Shown: one piece after another, positions 21,662-30,122 of the stretch
Position numbering within the stretch: the first letter of the stretch is position 1
Layout of the letters: each line of letters begins with the position of its first letter
Origin: a virus
Virus record (IMG/VR): IMGVR_UViG_3300035698_002433
Span: 1-40,215 of that record
DNA length: 40,215 nucleotides
Reading direction: 5' to 3' (one strand)
Made by a program: the position numbers and the translations under genes
The notes under the pieces: generated by a model
The model's input: only the letters and a program-made list of their open reading frames with translations
Told to the model about the DNA's origin: nothing
Databases searched by the model: none

Positions 21662-22789
21662 ATGGATTGGACCACTGAAAAGCGAAAACTAAAAGAACTG
21701 ATCGAATGGGAAAGAAACCCAAGACAATTATCAGAGATAGAAGCTGATCATATAAAGAAATCGATAAACAAGTTTGGTGTAGTGGATCCGCTTATTATAA
21801 ACCTGGACAATACAATCATCGGTGGACATCAGAGAAAGAGAATACTAAACCTATTGAATGATCCTGAATTTGTTGTTGATGTTCGTGTTCCTCCGCGTTT
21901 GCTGGATGAAGAAGAAGTTGCAGAACTAAACGTAAGGCTGAATAAGAACAGCGGTTCATGGGATTATGACGTACTGGCAAATGAGTTTGATATGGATGAT
22001 TTGCTTGAATGGGGGTTTAGTGAAGAAGAGTTAACAGGACTTGATTTTGGAGAAGAAGAACCAGAAGAAGATCCTGGTGCGCAAATAGACAAAGCAGAAG
22101 AACTGCGAGAGAAATGGGGCGTGGAGTTGGGCCAGTTATGGCAACTTGGCGAACACAGATTGATCTGTGGCGATTGTACTGATAAAGCGGTAGTTGATAG
22201 GTTGATGGGGGGGGAGTTAGTCAATGTAGTTGTAACCGACCCGCCGTATGGACTCGGTAATACAAAATCATTTAATGATAACCATGAAGATTATTTAGAC
22301 GACAAGCCGTTTGAGATATCTTTATTGGATTTAGGTAAGCACTATGTAATATTTGGCGGAAATTATTATGATTGGTTGCCAGAGCAAAGAAACAAGATTG
22401 GTTGGATTGTATGGGATAAAAGACCTAACTTAGAGGGCGATAAGCGTGAGCGTGCTGACCGAATCTTCGGTCAGCACTTTGAGATTGCAGTAACTAATGT
22501 TGGGGGGTTAAGGGGAAAGATGTTCAGGTTTAGATGGGGCGGATTTTATGGGTCACAAGAGATATTTCATAAGACACAAAAACCGCCAGAATTATTCGAA
22601 TGGTGCATTGAGAACACAGAGGGAATGGTGGTTGATTATTTTCTTGGTTCAGGCACAACCATTGTCGCATGTGAACGCCTTAACCGTAAATGCAGAGCAG
22701 TAGAAATATCACCTGCTTATTGTGCTGTTGCAATTGAACGTTGGTCAGAAATGACAGGAGAAGAACCGGAGTTATTAGATGCCAGTTAA
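21662..22789 (+). CDS. ParB-like domain fused to DNA methyltransferase
   Basis: This 375-residue protein has an N-terminal ParB/Srx-like domain (residues ~8-100, with I-I-G-G-H-Q-R at 52-58) and a C-terminal beta-class DNA methyltransferase with motif IV DPPYG (193-197) and motif I as DYFLGSGTT (from residue 325). DPPY favours N6-adenine methylation. ParB-methylase fusions are common in phages, just upstream of terminase genes as here, and may protect or mark DNA before packaging. A run of eight G at 22207-22214 falls in frame between the two domains' motifs. With the enzyme at 7975 it gives the phage two different methyltransferases. Confidence 0.9.
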   Translation: MDWTTEKRKLKELIEWERNPRQLSEIEADHIKKSINKFGVVDPLIINLDNTIIGGHQRKRILNLLNDPEFVVDVRVPPRLLDEEEVAELNVRLNKNSGSWDYDVLANEFDMDDLLEWGFSEEELTGLDFGEEEPEEDPGAQIDKAEELREKWGVELGQLWQLGEHRLICGDCTDKAVVDRLMGGELVNVVVTDPPYGLGNTKSFNDNHEDYLDDKPFEISLLDLGKHYVIFGGNYYDWLPEQRNKIGWIVWDKRPNLEGDKRERADRIFGQHFEIAVTNVGGLRGKMFRFRWGGFYGSQEIFHKTQKPPELFEWCIENTEGMVVDYFLGSGTTIVACERLNRKCRAVEISPAYCAVAIERWSEMTGEEPELLDAS

Positions 22790-22810
22790 TATAGGCATTT
22801 ACAGGCGATA

Positions 22811-23182
22811 ATGGGTAAAAATCAAACATCATTCGTAAAGAATGATCCACGTATAAACCGTAAAGGCCGTCCTAAGTCTTTTAATGGACTTCGTGTGCTT
22901 GCTAAAGCGATTGCTGATGAAAAGGCAAAGAAGAATAGCAATACGATTGTTATTGATGGTCATTCTGTAACGGTAGTTGAAGCAATATTGAGAAGTTGGT
23001 CTGTTAGCAAGGATCCAAGAAAGCAAAAGGCGTTCATGGAAATAGCTTATGGCAAGGTTCCTGAAAAGATCGAACACAGCGGAGAGATAAACAGCTTATC
23101 GCCTGAAGAATGGCGTGAGAAAAGAAAAGAACGGTTGGATAAAGCAAATGATGTTATGAGTGAAGAAAGCAGGACAGAATGA
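22811..23182 (+). CDS. Putative small terminase subunit (DUF5681-like)
   Basis: This 123-residue protein has an N-terminal block typical of DUF5681-like phage proteins: NDPRINRKGRPKSFNGLR, then a helical region and A-Y-G-K-V-P-E-K-I before a charged tail. It is the first gene of the packaging module and precedes the large terminase by one gene, so it is the best candidate for the DNA-recognition subunit. The ribosome binding site is weak (no clear GGAGG). The functional assignment rests on position. Confidence 0.62.
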   Translation: MGKNQTSFVKNDPRINRKGRPKSFNGLRVLAKAIADEKAKKNSNTIVIDGHSVTVVEAILRSWSVSKDPRKQKAFMEIAYGKVPEKIEHSGEINSLSPEEWREKRKERLDKANDVMSEESRTE

Positions 23183-23544
23183 ATGAACTAAACGAATTCA
23201 TGGCAACCGAAGTTATGGGATATATTGTTGATAGTGCCAATTGGCTGGATTATTATGGGGATAGTAAAACTAACGAGTTTATTATAGCTGTTGATGAATG
23301 GAAACCAACCGAAGATTTAAATCAAGCAATGATGTGTGCGGAGAACTCGAAAGTCAATGTCAGCTTATCTTGCAGCCGAACCAAAGATGGCGATGCTAAA
23401 TGGGAGTTAATGCGGAATGGATTACCTTACCCGGTTGAATATGACGAGCAACAGATGATGTTAAGATCATGGTATTCAAGGAAGGAACTACCAGAAACAA
23501 TCTGTAAAGCTATCAAACCAGCGATTGAAAAAGCAAATAAATGA
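23179..23544 (+). CDS. Phage ABA-sandwich-like protein
   Basis: This 121-residue protein has the pattern of small phage ABA-sandwich proteins: a helix at the start, W-K-P-T-E-D-L-N-Q-A-M (about residues 41-51), strands with V-S-L-S-C and a helical C-terminus. Such proteins are widespread in phages but lack a known function. It overlaps both neighbours (ATGA), sitting between the small and large terminase genes, so a packaging role is possible. Confidence 0.6.
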   Translation: MNELNEFMATEVMGYIVDSANWLDYYGDSKTNEFIIAVDEWKPTEDLNQAMMCAENSKVNVSLSCSRTKDGDAKWELMRNGLPYPVEYDEQQMMLRSWYSRKELPETICKAIKPAIEKANK

Positions 23545-25037
23545 CATCCTGGATTGATAGCGCACACGAGAAGGCTGCATTTGCTGTTGAGTTTATAGAC
23601 ATTGAAGAAGCTGCAGCTGCATCCGGTGTGAATTGGGAACCGTACCAGCTTGAATATCTAAACTTAGGTAATCATCAACTTGCGATATGGCATAAAGCGC
23701 GACAGGTTGCATGGTCGTTTACTTCTGCTTTAGATGCAATTGTGGATTCTTTCTTATATCCTGGTAATCCTCATATATTTGTTTCAATAAATCAGGACGA
23801 AGCAAAAGAGAAGATCAGATACGTAAAGAACATTTATGCTGCAATGGATTCTATGGTTAGGCCAAGAGTAGAAAGATCAAGCCTAACAGAAATAGAAACG
23901 GTTGATGGTAGCAGGTTTACATCTTATCCATGCAGACCGCCAAGAGGAAAGCCAAAAGCAAGAATATATCTTGATGAAATGGCGCATTATCGAAGGGGCT
24001 TAGATCGAGAGATTTACACAGCAAGCATCCCGGCAACAACGCATGGTGGTGGATATATAAGAATAGGATCTTCACCGTTTGGTGCTGATGGCCAGTTTTG
24101 GGAAATAATGACCGGTGCAATAAAATCGTTTTCAGGATTCAAGCGATTTACTGTTCCCTGGTGGTCAGTACACATGCTTTGCAAAGATGTTGATAAGGCA
24201 ATGATCGAAGCACCGGGTATGCCAACAGAAGAACGTGTAAAAGAATATGGTATGCAAAGAATCCTAACAATCTTTGACAATATGTACTTAGAGGATTTTC
24301 AGCAAGAGTATGAATGTGCATGGGTTGATGAATCAGTTGCTTTCATTTCTTGGGATCTGATCAAGGATAGCCAGGAGAAAGAATTGTTATATTGGCATGC
24401 TGAAGGAGTTGATCAAGCAAGCCAGAAACTAAAAGATGTGCAAAATGCTATCAAAAATGGTAAAATAGAGAAGGTGTTTACTGGTGGAATAGATGTTGGA
24501 CGCACCAGGAACACAACTGAATTCTTCTTGGTTGGCCGAACAAACACGGAGCATAAACCGCTTAGGTTTACAGTTACACTTGATAACGTGAGGTTTGACA
24601 GGCAAGAAGATTGCATCGCAGAAATAGTAAAGAGATTACCGATCAAAAGTGTGTTATGTGATAGAAACGGAATTGGTATGCAATTGGCTGAAAACTTAGA
24701 AACAAGAACCGGAAAGGTGCAGGGCGTAAACTTCACCAATGAAAGCAAAGAACTTTGGGCTACTGATCTAAGGATAGCGTTTGAAAGGCATAATATATTA
24801 TTACCGATAGATCGTGATTTGTCTTATCAGATTCACAGTATCAGGAAAACAAAGACCGGATCCGGTGCAAGAAACAAGTATGACACGGAAGGAAACGAAA
24901 AGCACCATGCCGATAAGTTTTGGGCTTTAGCACTTGCAACGCATGATGCTTATTTAGGATTAGAAATAAACCCACGCGCGAGTGTAACAAATTACATCGC
25001 AGGTGGTAAAGATAAAGATGATAGGCCAGGGTTTTAA
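23541..25037 (+). CDS. terL: Terminase large subunit (ATPase and nuclease)
   Basis: This 498-residue protein has the packaging ATPase and RNase H-like nuclease. The P-loop region is a deviant KARQVAWS (52-59), with Ala where relatives usually have Gly. Walker B is RIYLDE (Asp145, Glu146) and GSSPF (176-180) fits the coupling motif. Nuclease acidic residues appear in GGIDVG (Asp318), CDRNGIG (Asp374) and HADKFWALA (Asp458). It pumps DNA into the prohead and cuts the concatemer. The packaging mode (cos or pac) cannot be read; the permuted contig fits headful packaging. An HNH-AP2 gene follows 11 bases downstream. Confidence 0.92.
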   Translation: MTSWIDSAHEKAAFAVEFIDIEEAAAASGVNWEPYQLEYLNLGNHQLAIWHKARQVAWSFTSALDAIVDSFLYPGNPHIFVSINQDEAKEKIRYVKNIYAAMDSMVRPRVERSSLTEIETVDGSRFTSYPCRPPRGKPKARIYLDEMAHYRRGLDREIYTASIPATTHGGGYIRIGSSPFGADGQFWEIMTGAIKSFSGFKRFTVPWWSVHMLCKDVDKAMIEAPGMPTEERVKEYGMQRILTIFDNMYLEDFQQEYECAWVDESVAFISWDLIKDSQEKELLYWHAEGVDQASQKLKDVQNAIKNGKIEKVFTGGIDVGRTRNTTEFFLVGRTNTEHKPLRFTVTLDNVRFDRQEDCIAEIVKRLPIKSVLCDRNGIGMQLAENLETRTGKVQGVNFTNESKELWATDLRIAFERHNILLPIDRDLSYQIHSIRKTKTGSGARNKYDTEGNEKHHADKFWALALATHDAYLGLEINPRASVTNYIAGGKDKDDRPGF

Positions 25038-25048
25038 AGGAGGAACGG

Positions 25049-25537
25049 ATGAAAAAGATACAACTTACACAAGGGCAATTTGCTATTGTTGATGACGAGG
25101 ATTACGAATATCTGAATCAGTGGAAGTGGTATGCAAACCGGAGTAGAGGTACAAAAACGTTTTATTGTGTAAGGGGGTTTGATGGTGGTCTTCAATTAAT
25201 GCACCGGCTTATTATGCGCACCCCAGAGGGATTACAGGTAGACCATATTAATCACAATACGCTTGACAACAGAAAAGAAAATCTACGCAATGTTACACAT
25301 TCTCAAAACCAAATGAACAGAAGCATGATGTCTTCGTTCAGCACTACCGGAATAAAAGGCGTTTTTTTAGAGAGAGGAAAGTTCAGGGTGCGTATAAGAG
25401 CAAACGGGAAAAGGCATCACATCGGATATTTTGATACATTAGAAGAAGCGAAAGTTGTTTGCGAAAAAGCTACCGAGAATCTTCATGGAGAATATAGACA
25501 AATGAATAAAAAATTGGTTGCATTGGAAACAATTTAA
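25049..25537 (+). CDS. HNH homing endonuclease with AP2 domain
   Basis: This 162-residue protein has an HNH domain (residues ~48-92: HRLIMRTPEG, then VDHINHNTLDNRKENLR) followed by an AP2 DNA-binding domain (~98-150: GIKGVFLERGKFRVRI and HHIGYFDTLEEA). This pairing marks free-standing homing endonucleases that spread between phages. It sits neatly between terL and the portal gene, a common insertion spot, without disrupting either. It probably cuts related phage genomes lacking it. Its own GGAGG site drives expression. Confidence 0.9.
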   Translation: MKKIQLTQGQFAIVDDEDYEYLNQWKWYANRSRGTKTFYCVRGFDGGLQLMHRLIMRTPEGLQVDHINHNTLDNRKENLRNVTHSQNQMNRSMMSSFSTTGIKGVFLERGKFRVRIRANGKRHHIGYFDTLEEAKVVCEKATENLHGEYRQMNKKLVALETI

Positions 25538-25565
25538 ATGGTATTATTAATAAATAGAGGAAAAT

Positions 25566-27155
25566 ATGAGTAATGAAAGGATAGTAGCAAGCGCGTTACA
25601 GAAAACAGCACCAGCTTTATACAATGCAGTGGATGGTGGGAACTCGTGGCAAGCAGGCATAAAAAAGCGTGGTGCAAGAACGCTGAAATACCGCAGATAT
25701 GAACGTGGTGATCACGACAGCAATTTAACAACACAACAGCGTAAACTACTCAACATTATTCCTGACGATGCAGAGCTGAACGAATCCAATGCAAATTATT
25801 GTGGGGTTATCGTTGATACGATGGCTGCCAGGGTAGAAGTTGCAGAAGTAACAACCGAAGATGAACAAGCTAACGCATGGATCAATCAGACATTGCAGCG
25901 AAACGCATTTGTAAGCAGACAAGGCGAATGGTACCGGGGAGCAATCCGGGATAGTGAAAGCTTTGTTCTTGTGGATCCTCAAACTGCCATGTGGTCATCG
26001 GAACCGTTTTATGATGGTTCCAATGGGATAGTGGCCATATTTGATAATATTACTCAACTTCCTATTTGGGCTTGTAAGTTATGGAATGTCAGCGAAGAAG
26101 CTGATGTTTCGACTGATGCAGAAGATATGGGCGAAGTAAACGTTGTTCATGTTGTTGTTTATCAACCGAACAAGATAACGTTCTGGAAAGGCGAAAACAG
26201 CGGTGGAGAAGTATCACCTGAAGTGGTGCCTGAAGTAAGCGGATTAACAGTTCTTGATTCTGAAAACGGTTATGTATGGGAACTTGGCGTTATTCCTATG
26301 GTCCAGTTTGCAAATAAAAGGGATAATTACACGCCTTCAGGAGAAAGTGAGATTAGGCCAGTTGTTCCTTTGCAGGACATTGTAAACGGAACGCTTTATG
26401 ATATGACAATGAGTTCTAAGCTATCAGCGTTCAAAATCTATTGGTCCATCGGTATGGAAATCGATAAAGATGGTATTGTACCTGGATCAGTGATCAACTT
26501 AGTGTTGAAAGATGGAGCAGGCAATGTAATGACTTCATACAGTGAAGAAGCTGCCAACTTCTTGAAAGCTGTTAGGGTTGGTGAATTCGGTGTTACGGAT
26601 ATGACACAATATACAGAACAATTGGATAAACTTGAAAGGGAAATATCGCAAGTATCACAAACGCCTATTTACGGGGTTACATCGCAAGGCAACTTATCCG
26701 GTGAAGCATTGAAGCAATTAGAATCCGGTCTTGTAGGAAAGATTATCAGATTCCAGAACGAGAATGAGAACGCAATCATCCTGTTATTGAAACTGACAGC
26801 AGAAATACAAAGAATGTTTGATGTGAACAGATCCTTTGTTTCACGATTCAGCGAAAAGGTTGCCCGGTTTATGGGATTCAAGGCACCACCAGAACCGCCT
26901 TCTGATGTTACTATGGTTAGCGTGAACTGGAAATCACCAGAAATTATTGATGTAAGTGTGCAGACTGCAGCATTGTCGCAGTTGAGAAGGGATAATCCAG
27001 GTCTATGGCCAGATCAATGGTACAGAGAACGAATTGGCGCGTTATTGTCAATGTCATCAACACAGATAGCTGATGAAGGAAGTAAAGCGCAGATTGAACA
27101 GGTGAACGCGTTTGATACGCTTATTGGTGGCGGTGGACAGATACCGATTGTATAG
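25566..27155 (+). CDS. Portal protein
   Basis: This 529-residue protein has the size, position and pattern of SPP1 Gp6-type portals: an N-terminal region with strands and helices, a DNTTQ-like stretch, a central part with EIRPVVPLQDIVNGTLYDM and the long helical stem region with LSGEALKQLESGLVGKI. A dodecamer forms the portal at one capsid vertex, through which TerL pumps DNA. The MuF-like gene lies directly downstream, as in SPP1 (gp6-gp7). The N-terminal portion has no unusual insert. The family name is by recall. Confidence 0.85.
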   Translation: MSNERIVASALQKTAPALYNAVDGGNSWQAGIKKRGARTLKYRRYERGDHDSNLTTQQRKLLNIIPDDAELNESNANYCGVIVDTMAARVEVAEVTTEDEQANAWINQTLQRNAFVSRQGEWYRGAIRDSESFVLVDPQTAMWSSEPFYDGSNGIVAIFDNITQLPIWACKLWNVSEEADVSTDAEDMGEVNVVHVVVYQPNKITFWKGENSGGEVSPEVVPEVSGLTVLDSENGYVWELGVIPMVQFANKRDNYTPSGESEIRPVVPLQDIVNGTLYDMTMSSKLSAFKIYWSIGMEIDKDGIVPGSVINLVLKDGAGNVMTSYSEEAANFLKAVRVGEFGVTDMTQYTEQLDKLEREISQVSQTPIYGVTSQGNLSGEALKQLESGLVGKIIRFQNENENAIILLLKLTAEIQRMFDVNRSFVSRFSEKVARFMGFKAPPEPPSDVTMVSVNWKSPEIIDVSVQTAALSQLRRDNPGLWPDQWYRERIGALLSMSSTQIADEGSKAQIEQVNAFDTLIGGGGQIPIV

Positions 27156-27166
27156 AAAGGTAATAA

Positions 27167-28315
27167 ATGGCTGAACCAGTAACCTTAAACGAAAAGATAA
27201 AAGCAGAACTAAATAAGAACTTTATAGCTGCGTCAAGAACAATGTTTGAGCAGATAAACACTATTTCGCGTGGTAGTGGATCACAGATGCAAACAGCATT
27301 GCACGAACTTGATGTAGAAGCTGATAAACTGCAAGAAGATGAACTACCACTAAAACGCACTAATCCAACGTTATTGAAAACACTAAACACAAATAAGAAT
27401 CAATTAGGCGCAACACAGAATATGATTGTTGCAAATTCGCCAGCAATTCAAGAGGGCGGTCAGGTTGTTGCTTCACCTGCAGTTGCTTCTAAAGTATTTA
27501 CCGGGATTGCATCTGCTGTTGTTGCATCCGGTGGTAATCCACTAAAGAATATAGGATTATTCAAGGAAACACTATTCAAAGCTGGTATTTCGTGGATCTT
27601 TCCTGATGTAACAGCATTTGCAGGAAACTACACAGATTCGCAAGCATGGCGTGATCGTATGGAAGGTTGGGGTGAAGGCTATACCGAACTGATCAACAAA
27701 ACGGTAATGAACGGATTGAGCAGCGGATGGTCCCCAATTAGAACAGCAAGAGAAGTTAGGAAGTTAGCGGAAAACATACCGCTGAACGCTTCTGAAAACA
27801 TTACCAGGACATTGCAACTGACAGCTTACCGGGATGCTTCTTTAGCAACAGAACTTGTAAACGGTGAATTCATTGAGAAGAAAATCAGGGTTGCAACATT
27901 AGATCAAAGGACCTGCAGTGCTTGTATTGCGCTTCATGGAACAGAAATACCATTGGGTGAAAGAGTTGATGATCATTACCGGGGAAGATGCGATTCGATC
28001 TTAGTGCCTGTTGGTGGATCTTTGCCTGAAACTATGCAAGCAGATAGTAAACCAGGAGAAAGAAACTTTGTACCATTCCAGACAGGTGAAGAATGGTTTG
28101 CAGAATTACCGGAATCAAGACAAGCAAGCCAGGCCAGCTTTCTTAGATCACCGGGTAAATTCAATGCTTATAAATCAGGTGTACCATTGAAAACATTCGT
28201 TGGAGATCATTCTGACTCTATATTTGGAAACCAAAAAGTTGAACTAAGCTTAATTAAATCATTAGGCGATGATGCAGAACAATTTTATGTAAGGAATCAG
28301 GAGAAAGAAGAATAG
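27167..28315 (+). CDS. MuF-like minor head protein (SPP1 gp7-type)
   Basis: This 382-residue protein carries a MuF-type domain at residues ~200-290: T-A-Y-R-D-A, then VATLDQRTCSACIALHG and YRGRCDSILVPV. SPP1 gp7 and Mu gpF are minor head proteins bound to the portal and ejected with or near the DNA. The N-terminal ~150 residues are helical and the C-terminal ~90 residues contain no toxin-like motif that I recognise. The position after the portal is standard. The palindrome TGGCGAACTTCGCCA follows directly after its stop codon. Confidence 0.88.
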   Translation: MAEPVTLNEKIKAELNKNFIAASRTMFEQINTISRGSGSQMQTALHELDVEADKLQEDELPLKRTNPTLLKTLNTNKNQLGATQNMIVANSPAIQEGGQVVASPAVASKVFTGIASAVVASGGNPLKNIGLFKETLFKAGISWIFPDVTAFAGNYTDSQAWRDRMEGWGEGYTELINKTVMNGLSSGWSPIRTAREVRKLAENIPLNASENITRTLQLTAYRDASLATELVNGEFIEKKIRVATLDQRTCSACIALHGTEIPLGERVDDHYRGRCDSILVPVGGSLPETMQADSKPGERNFVPFQTGEEWFAELPESRQASQASFLRSPGKFNAYKSGVPLKTFVGDHSDSIFGNQKVELSLIKSLGDDAEQFYVRNQEKEE

Positions 28316-28330
28316 TGGCGAACTTCGCCA
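28316..28330. repeat. Intergenic palindrome TGGCGAACTTCGCCA, copy 2
   Basis: Identical to 18534-18548 and likewise placed immediately after a stop codon. The downstream sequence is AT-rich (ATTATAATAATGAG) with no T tract, so it is not a typical terminator. Confidence 0.7.
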
Positions 28331-28362
28331 ATTATAATAATGAGATATTGAAAGGATAATAC

Positions 28363-28569
28363 ATGATATGGAATAATTGCAAGAAACATAGAAATGAACC
28401 AGAACCTATAGTGTGGCTTCGTGTGAAGATGATAAGGATAAGTGATGTGGGAGATAATTTTAAATTATGGATGGGTGGAATGGATAAACCTATCCCTACT
28501 GACTTTGACAATCCAGAAGACTGGGCTTATTTCAGGGACTATCAAAGATATTTACACTTGGGTAATTAA
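28363..28569 (+). CDS. Small hypothetical protein (68 residues)
   Basis: This 68-residue protein is Trp- and Asp-rich, with a K-L-W-M-G-G-M centre and an N-P-E-D-W-A-Y-F end. It is preceded by AAAGGATAATAC. I recognise no family. It begins a group of three small genes inserted between the MuF-like and scaffold genes, atypical for a capsid module, so these may be recent acquisitions. Confidence 0.5.
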   Translation: MIWNNCKKHRNEPEPIVWLRVKMIRISDVGDNFKLWMGGMDKPIPTDFDNPEDWAYFRDYQRYLHLGN

Positions 28570-28579
28570 AGGAATAAAA

Positions 28580-28777
28580 ATGAAAGTTAATTATGTAAGT
28601 AGATACAATTCAATAGCAGAAACGATCGAATGTGAGGATATTATAGTAATCGCACAATCAGACGTTGCTTGTTCTATAAAGTTTCTTGGCGAAGAAACCG
28701 GAAAGAATGATGAAGGCGCGATTGTTAGAAAAGTTATCAAGGTTGTATTTGGAATTACTGAATTTGAATTTGCGTAA
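28580..28777 (+). CDS. Small hypothetical protein (65 residues)
   Basis: The start is ATG 28580, after AAAGGAAT, giving 65 residues; in-frame starts farther upstream overlap the preceding gene without a better site. The product is beta-rich (KVNYVSRYN, IVIAQSDVACSIKFLG, KVIKVVFGI). No family is recognised. It shares one base with the next gene (TAATG). Confidence 0.55.
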   Translation: MKVNYVSRYNSIAETIECEDIIVIAQSDVACSIKFLGEETGKNDEGAIVRKVIKVVFGITEFEFA

Positions 28778-28932
28778 TGATCAGTAAAGAAGAAGAACGC
28801 AAACTAAAAAAAGAACGCCAAGCACTGCTGGCGCAGGTTGATGCTATCGAAGAATATCTTGGTATGGTAAAGACATCTGATGTGCGCAGGTTTGCAAAGG
28901 AGAAAGGCTTTTATGAAGTTGTAAATAAATAG
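28777..28932 (+). CDS. Small coiled-coil protein (51 residues)
   Basis: An ATG at 28777 overlaps the upstream stop (TAATG) and opens 51 codons to TAG 28930-28932. Residues ~4-32 are strongly charged and helical with Leu spacing typical of a coiled coil (EERKLKKERQALLAQVDAI). No function can be assigned. Overlap and composition support real translation. Confidence 0.55.
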   Translation: MISKEEERKLKKERQALLAQVDAIEEYLGMVKTSDVRRFAKEKGFYEVVNK

Positions 28933-28947
28933 ATAGTATGATAGAAT
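28919..28947 (+). promoter_or_regulatory. Possible promoter for scaffold/capsid genes
   Basis: TTGTAA (28919-28924), a 17-base spacer and TAGAAT (28942-28947) match the sigma70 consensus at 4 and 5 of 6 positions. Transcription would start near 28954, giving a leader of about 120 bases that contains the hairpins at 28972-29050. Confidence 0.4.
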
Positions 28948-28971
28948 AAGGTTTAGGAAGTTAATCACAAC

Positions 28972-29050
28972 TCCGATTTTGTAACCAGCAGTTAAATACG
29001 CAGGTTGCGAGATCGGATATTTTATTTAATCCAACGCGGCGTTTCCGCGT
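28972..29050 (+). promoter_or_regulatory. Structured leader before the scaffold gene (attenuator-like)
   Basis: TCCGAT (28972-28977) pairs with ATCGGA (29012-29017), and inside it GTAACC (28981-28986) pairs with GGTTGC (29003-29008). A T-rich run (TATTTTATTT) follows at 29018-29027. A second hairpin (ACGCGG with CCGCGT, 29034-29050, 5-base loop) precedes the ribosome binding site. Together they form a conditional terminator or an mRNA-stability element. Confidence 0.5.
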
Positions 29051-29073
29051 AAAACTCGAAAGGATATAAAAGA

Positions 29074-29646
29074 ATGGCAACAGAAGTTAAGAACGATATT
29101 ATTGAGAAGGAACCCAAGGATCCACCGACTGCGGAGCCGAAAAAAACCGATACGGATCACATGATTCCTAAAGAGCGATTCGATGAAGTAAACCAAAAAT
29201 GGAAAGATGAAGTAAAGGCAAGGGAAGCTTCGGACAAAGCGTTAAAAGAAGCTCAAACAACCCGACTGAAAGAAAAAGAAGATTACAAGGTTTTGTTTGA
29301 ACAGGCAACTAAAGAATTAGGCGAATTGAAGCCAAAAGCGGAATCGTTTGATTCATACAAAGAAACAATGAAAAACTTGTTTGAAACGCAGAAAGAAGAA
29401 ATCCCTGAAGAACTAAGGAGTTTGATACCAGAAGAATTGACTGTAAAGCAGAAGATCGACTGGATCGCAAAGAATAAAAAACTACTCCTAAAGCCTGTTG
29501 GCCCTGATATTGGGGCCGGATTACGTGGTGCTGGTGGTGGTGATGTGAAATTAGAGCTAACACCAGAAGAACGACAGGTAGCCAAACAATTTGGTTATAC
29601 AGATAAAGAATACGCTGATGCGAAAGCACAAGGCTTAGTGAAATAA
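29074..29646 (+). CDS. Capsid scaffold protein
   Basis: This 190-residue protein is highly charged and helical, with a long predicted coiled coil over residues ~45-115, and a hydrophilic start rich in Lys, Glu and Pro. The last ~40 residues include a basic, helix-forming stretch (ERQVAKQFGYTDKEYADAKAQG). Composition, size and position before the decoration and major capsid genes are those of SPP1 gp11-type scaffolds, which guide prohead assembly and then leave. Confidence 0.85.
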   Translation: MATEVKNDIIEKEPKDPPTAEPKKTDTDHMIPKERFDEVNQKWKDEVKAREASDKALKEAQTTRLKEKEDYKVLFEQATKELGELKPKAESFDSYKETMKNLFETQKEEIPEELRSLIPEELTVKQKIDWIAKNKKLLLKPVGPDIGAGLRGAGGGDVKLELTPEERQVAKQFGYTDKEYADAKAQGLVK

Positions 29647-29665
29647 GCCGAAGGAGTAAGAAAAG

Positions 29666-30112
29666 ATGCCAGCTCCCACATATATTTGGGAATTTGTGTA
29701 CGACCTTTGGGGTGATCGTGTTCCAAAGATTATAACTATGGAGGCAACGACCGGTCTTTATACTAAGGTAGGTACCTTGTTATTTATGACAGGTGGCCAA
29801 CTTGATAATTGCACCGATGGAACCGGAACCATGCTTGGTTTAGCAGCAGAAGTAATTTCTGCCGCAGCAACAGCAGCGGATCCGGTACGTGTTGCATTGA
29901 TCGCACCAGGGATGGTGATTAGAGGGACCGCGACTGCGGATGCTTCTGCGCTAACTGGGTTCGCTTCAAGGATTCAAGACATTGACTCTGATCAAGCGAT
30001 GGATATTACTGATCAGACTGGTGGCTTTTTATCAGTCTATCGTGTCAATGATGATGATGGTCTTGTGGTTGATTGTGTTGTTACCAACTTCGACATGACA
30101 CAGGCCGTATAA
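29666..30112 (+). CDS. Head decoration protein candidate
   Basis: This 148-residue protein has small, beta-rich, Ala/Thr/Gly-rich sequence with the pattern G-T-L...D-G-T-G-T-M-L-G-L-A-A-E, seen in capsid-stabilising decoration proteins encoded just before major capsid genes. It would bind the mature capsid surface. There is an AAGGAGTAAG site. No direct structural marker is present, so the role is inferred from size and position. Confidence 0.65.
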   Translation: MPAPTYIWEFVYDLWGDRVPKIITMEATTGLYTKVGTLLFMTGGQLDNCTDGTGTMLGLAAEVISAAATAADPVRVALIAPGMVIRGTATADASALTGFASRIQDIDSDQAMDITDQTGGFLSVYRVNDDDGLVVDCVVTNFDMTQAV

Positions 30113-30122
30113 GGAGATATAA

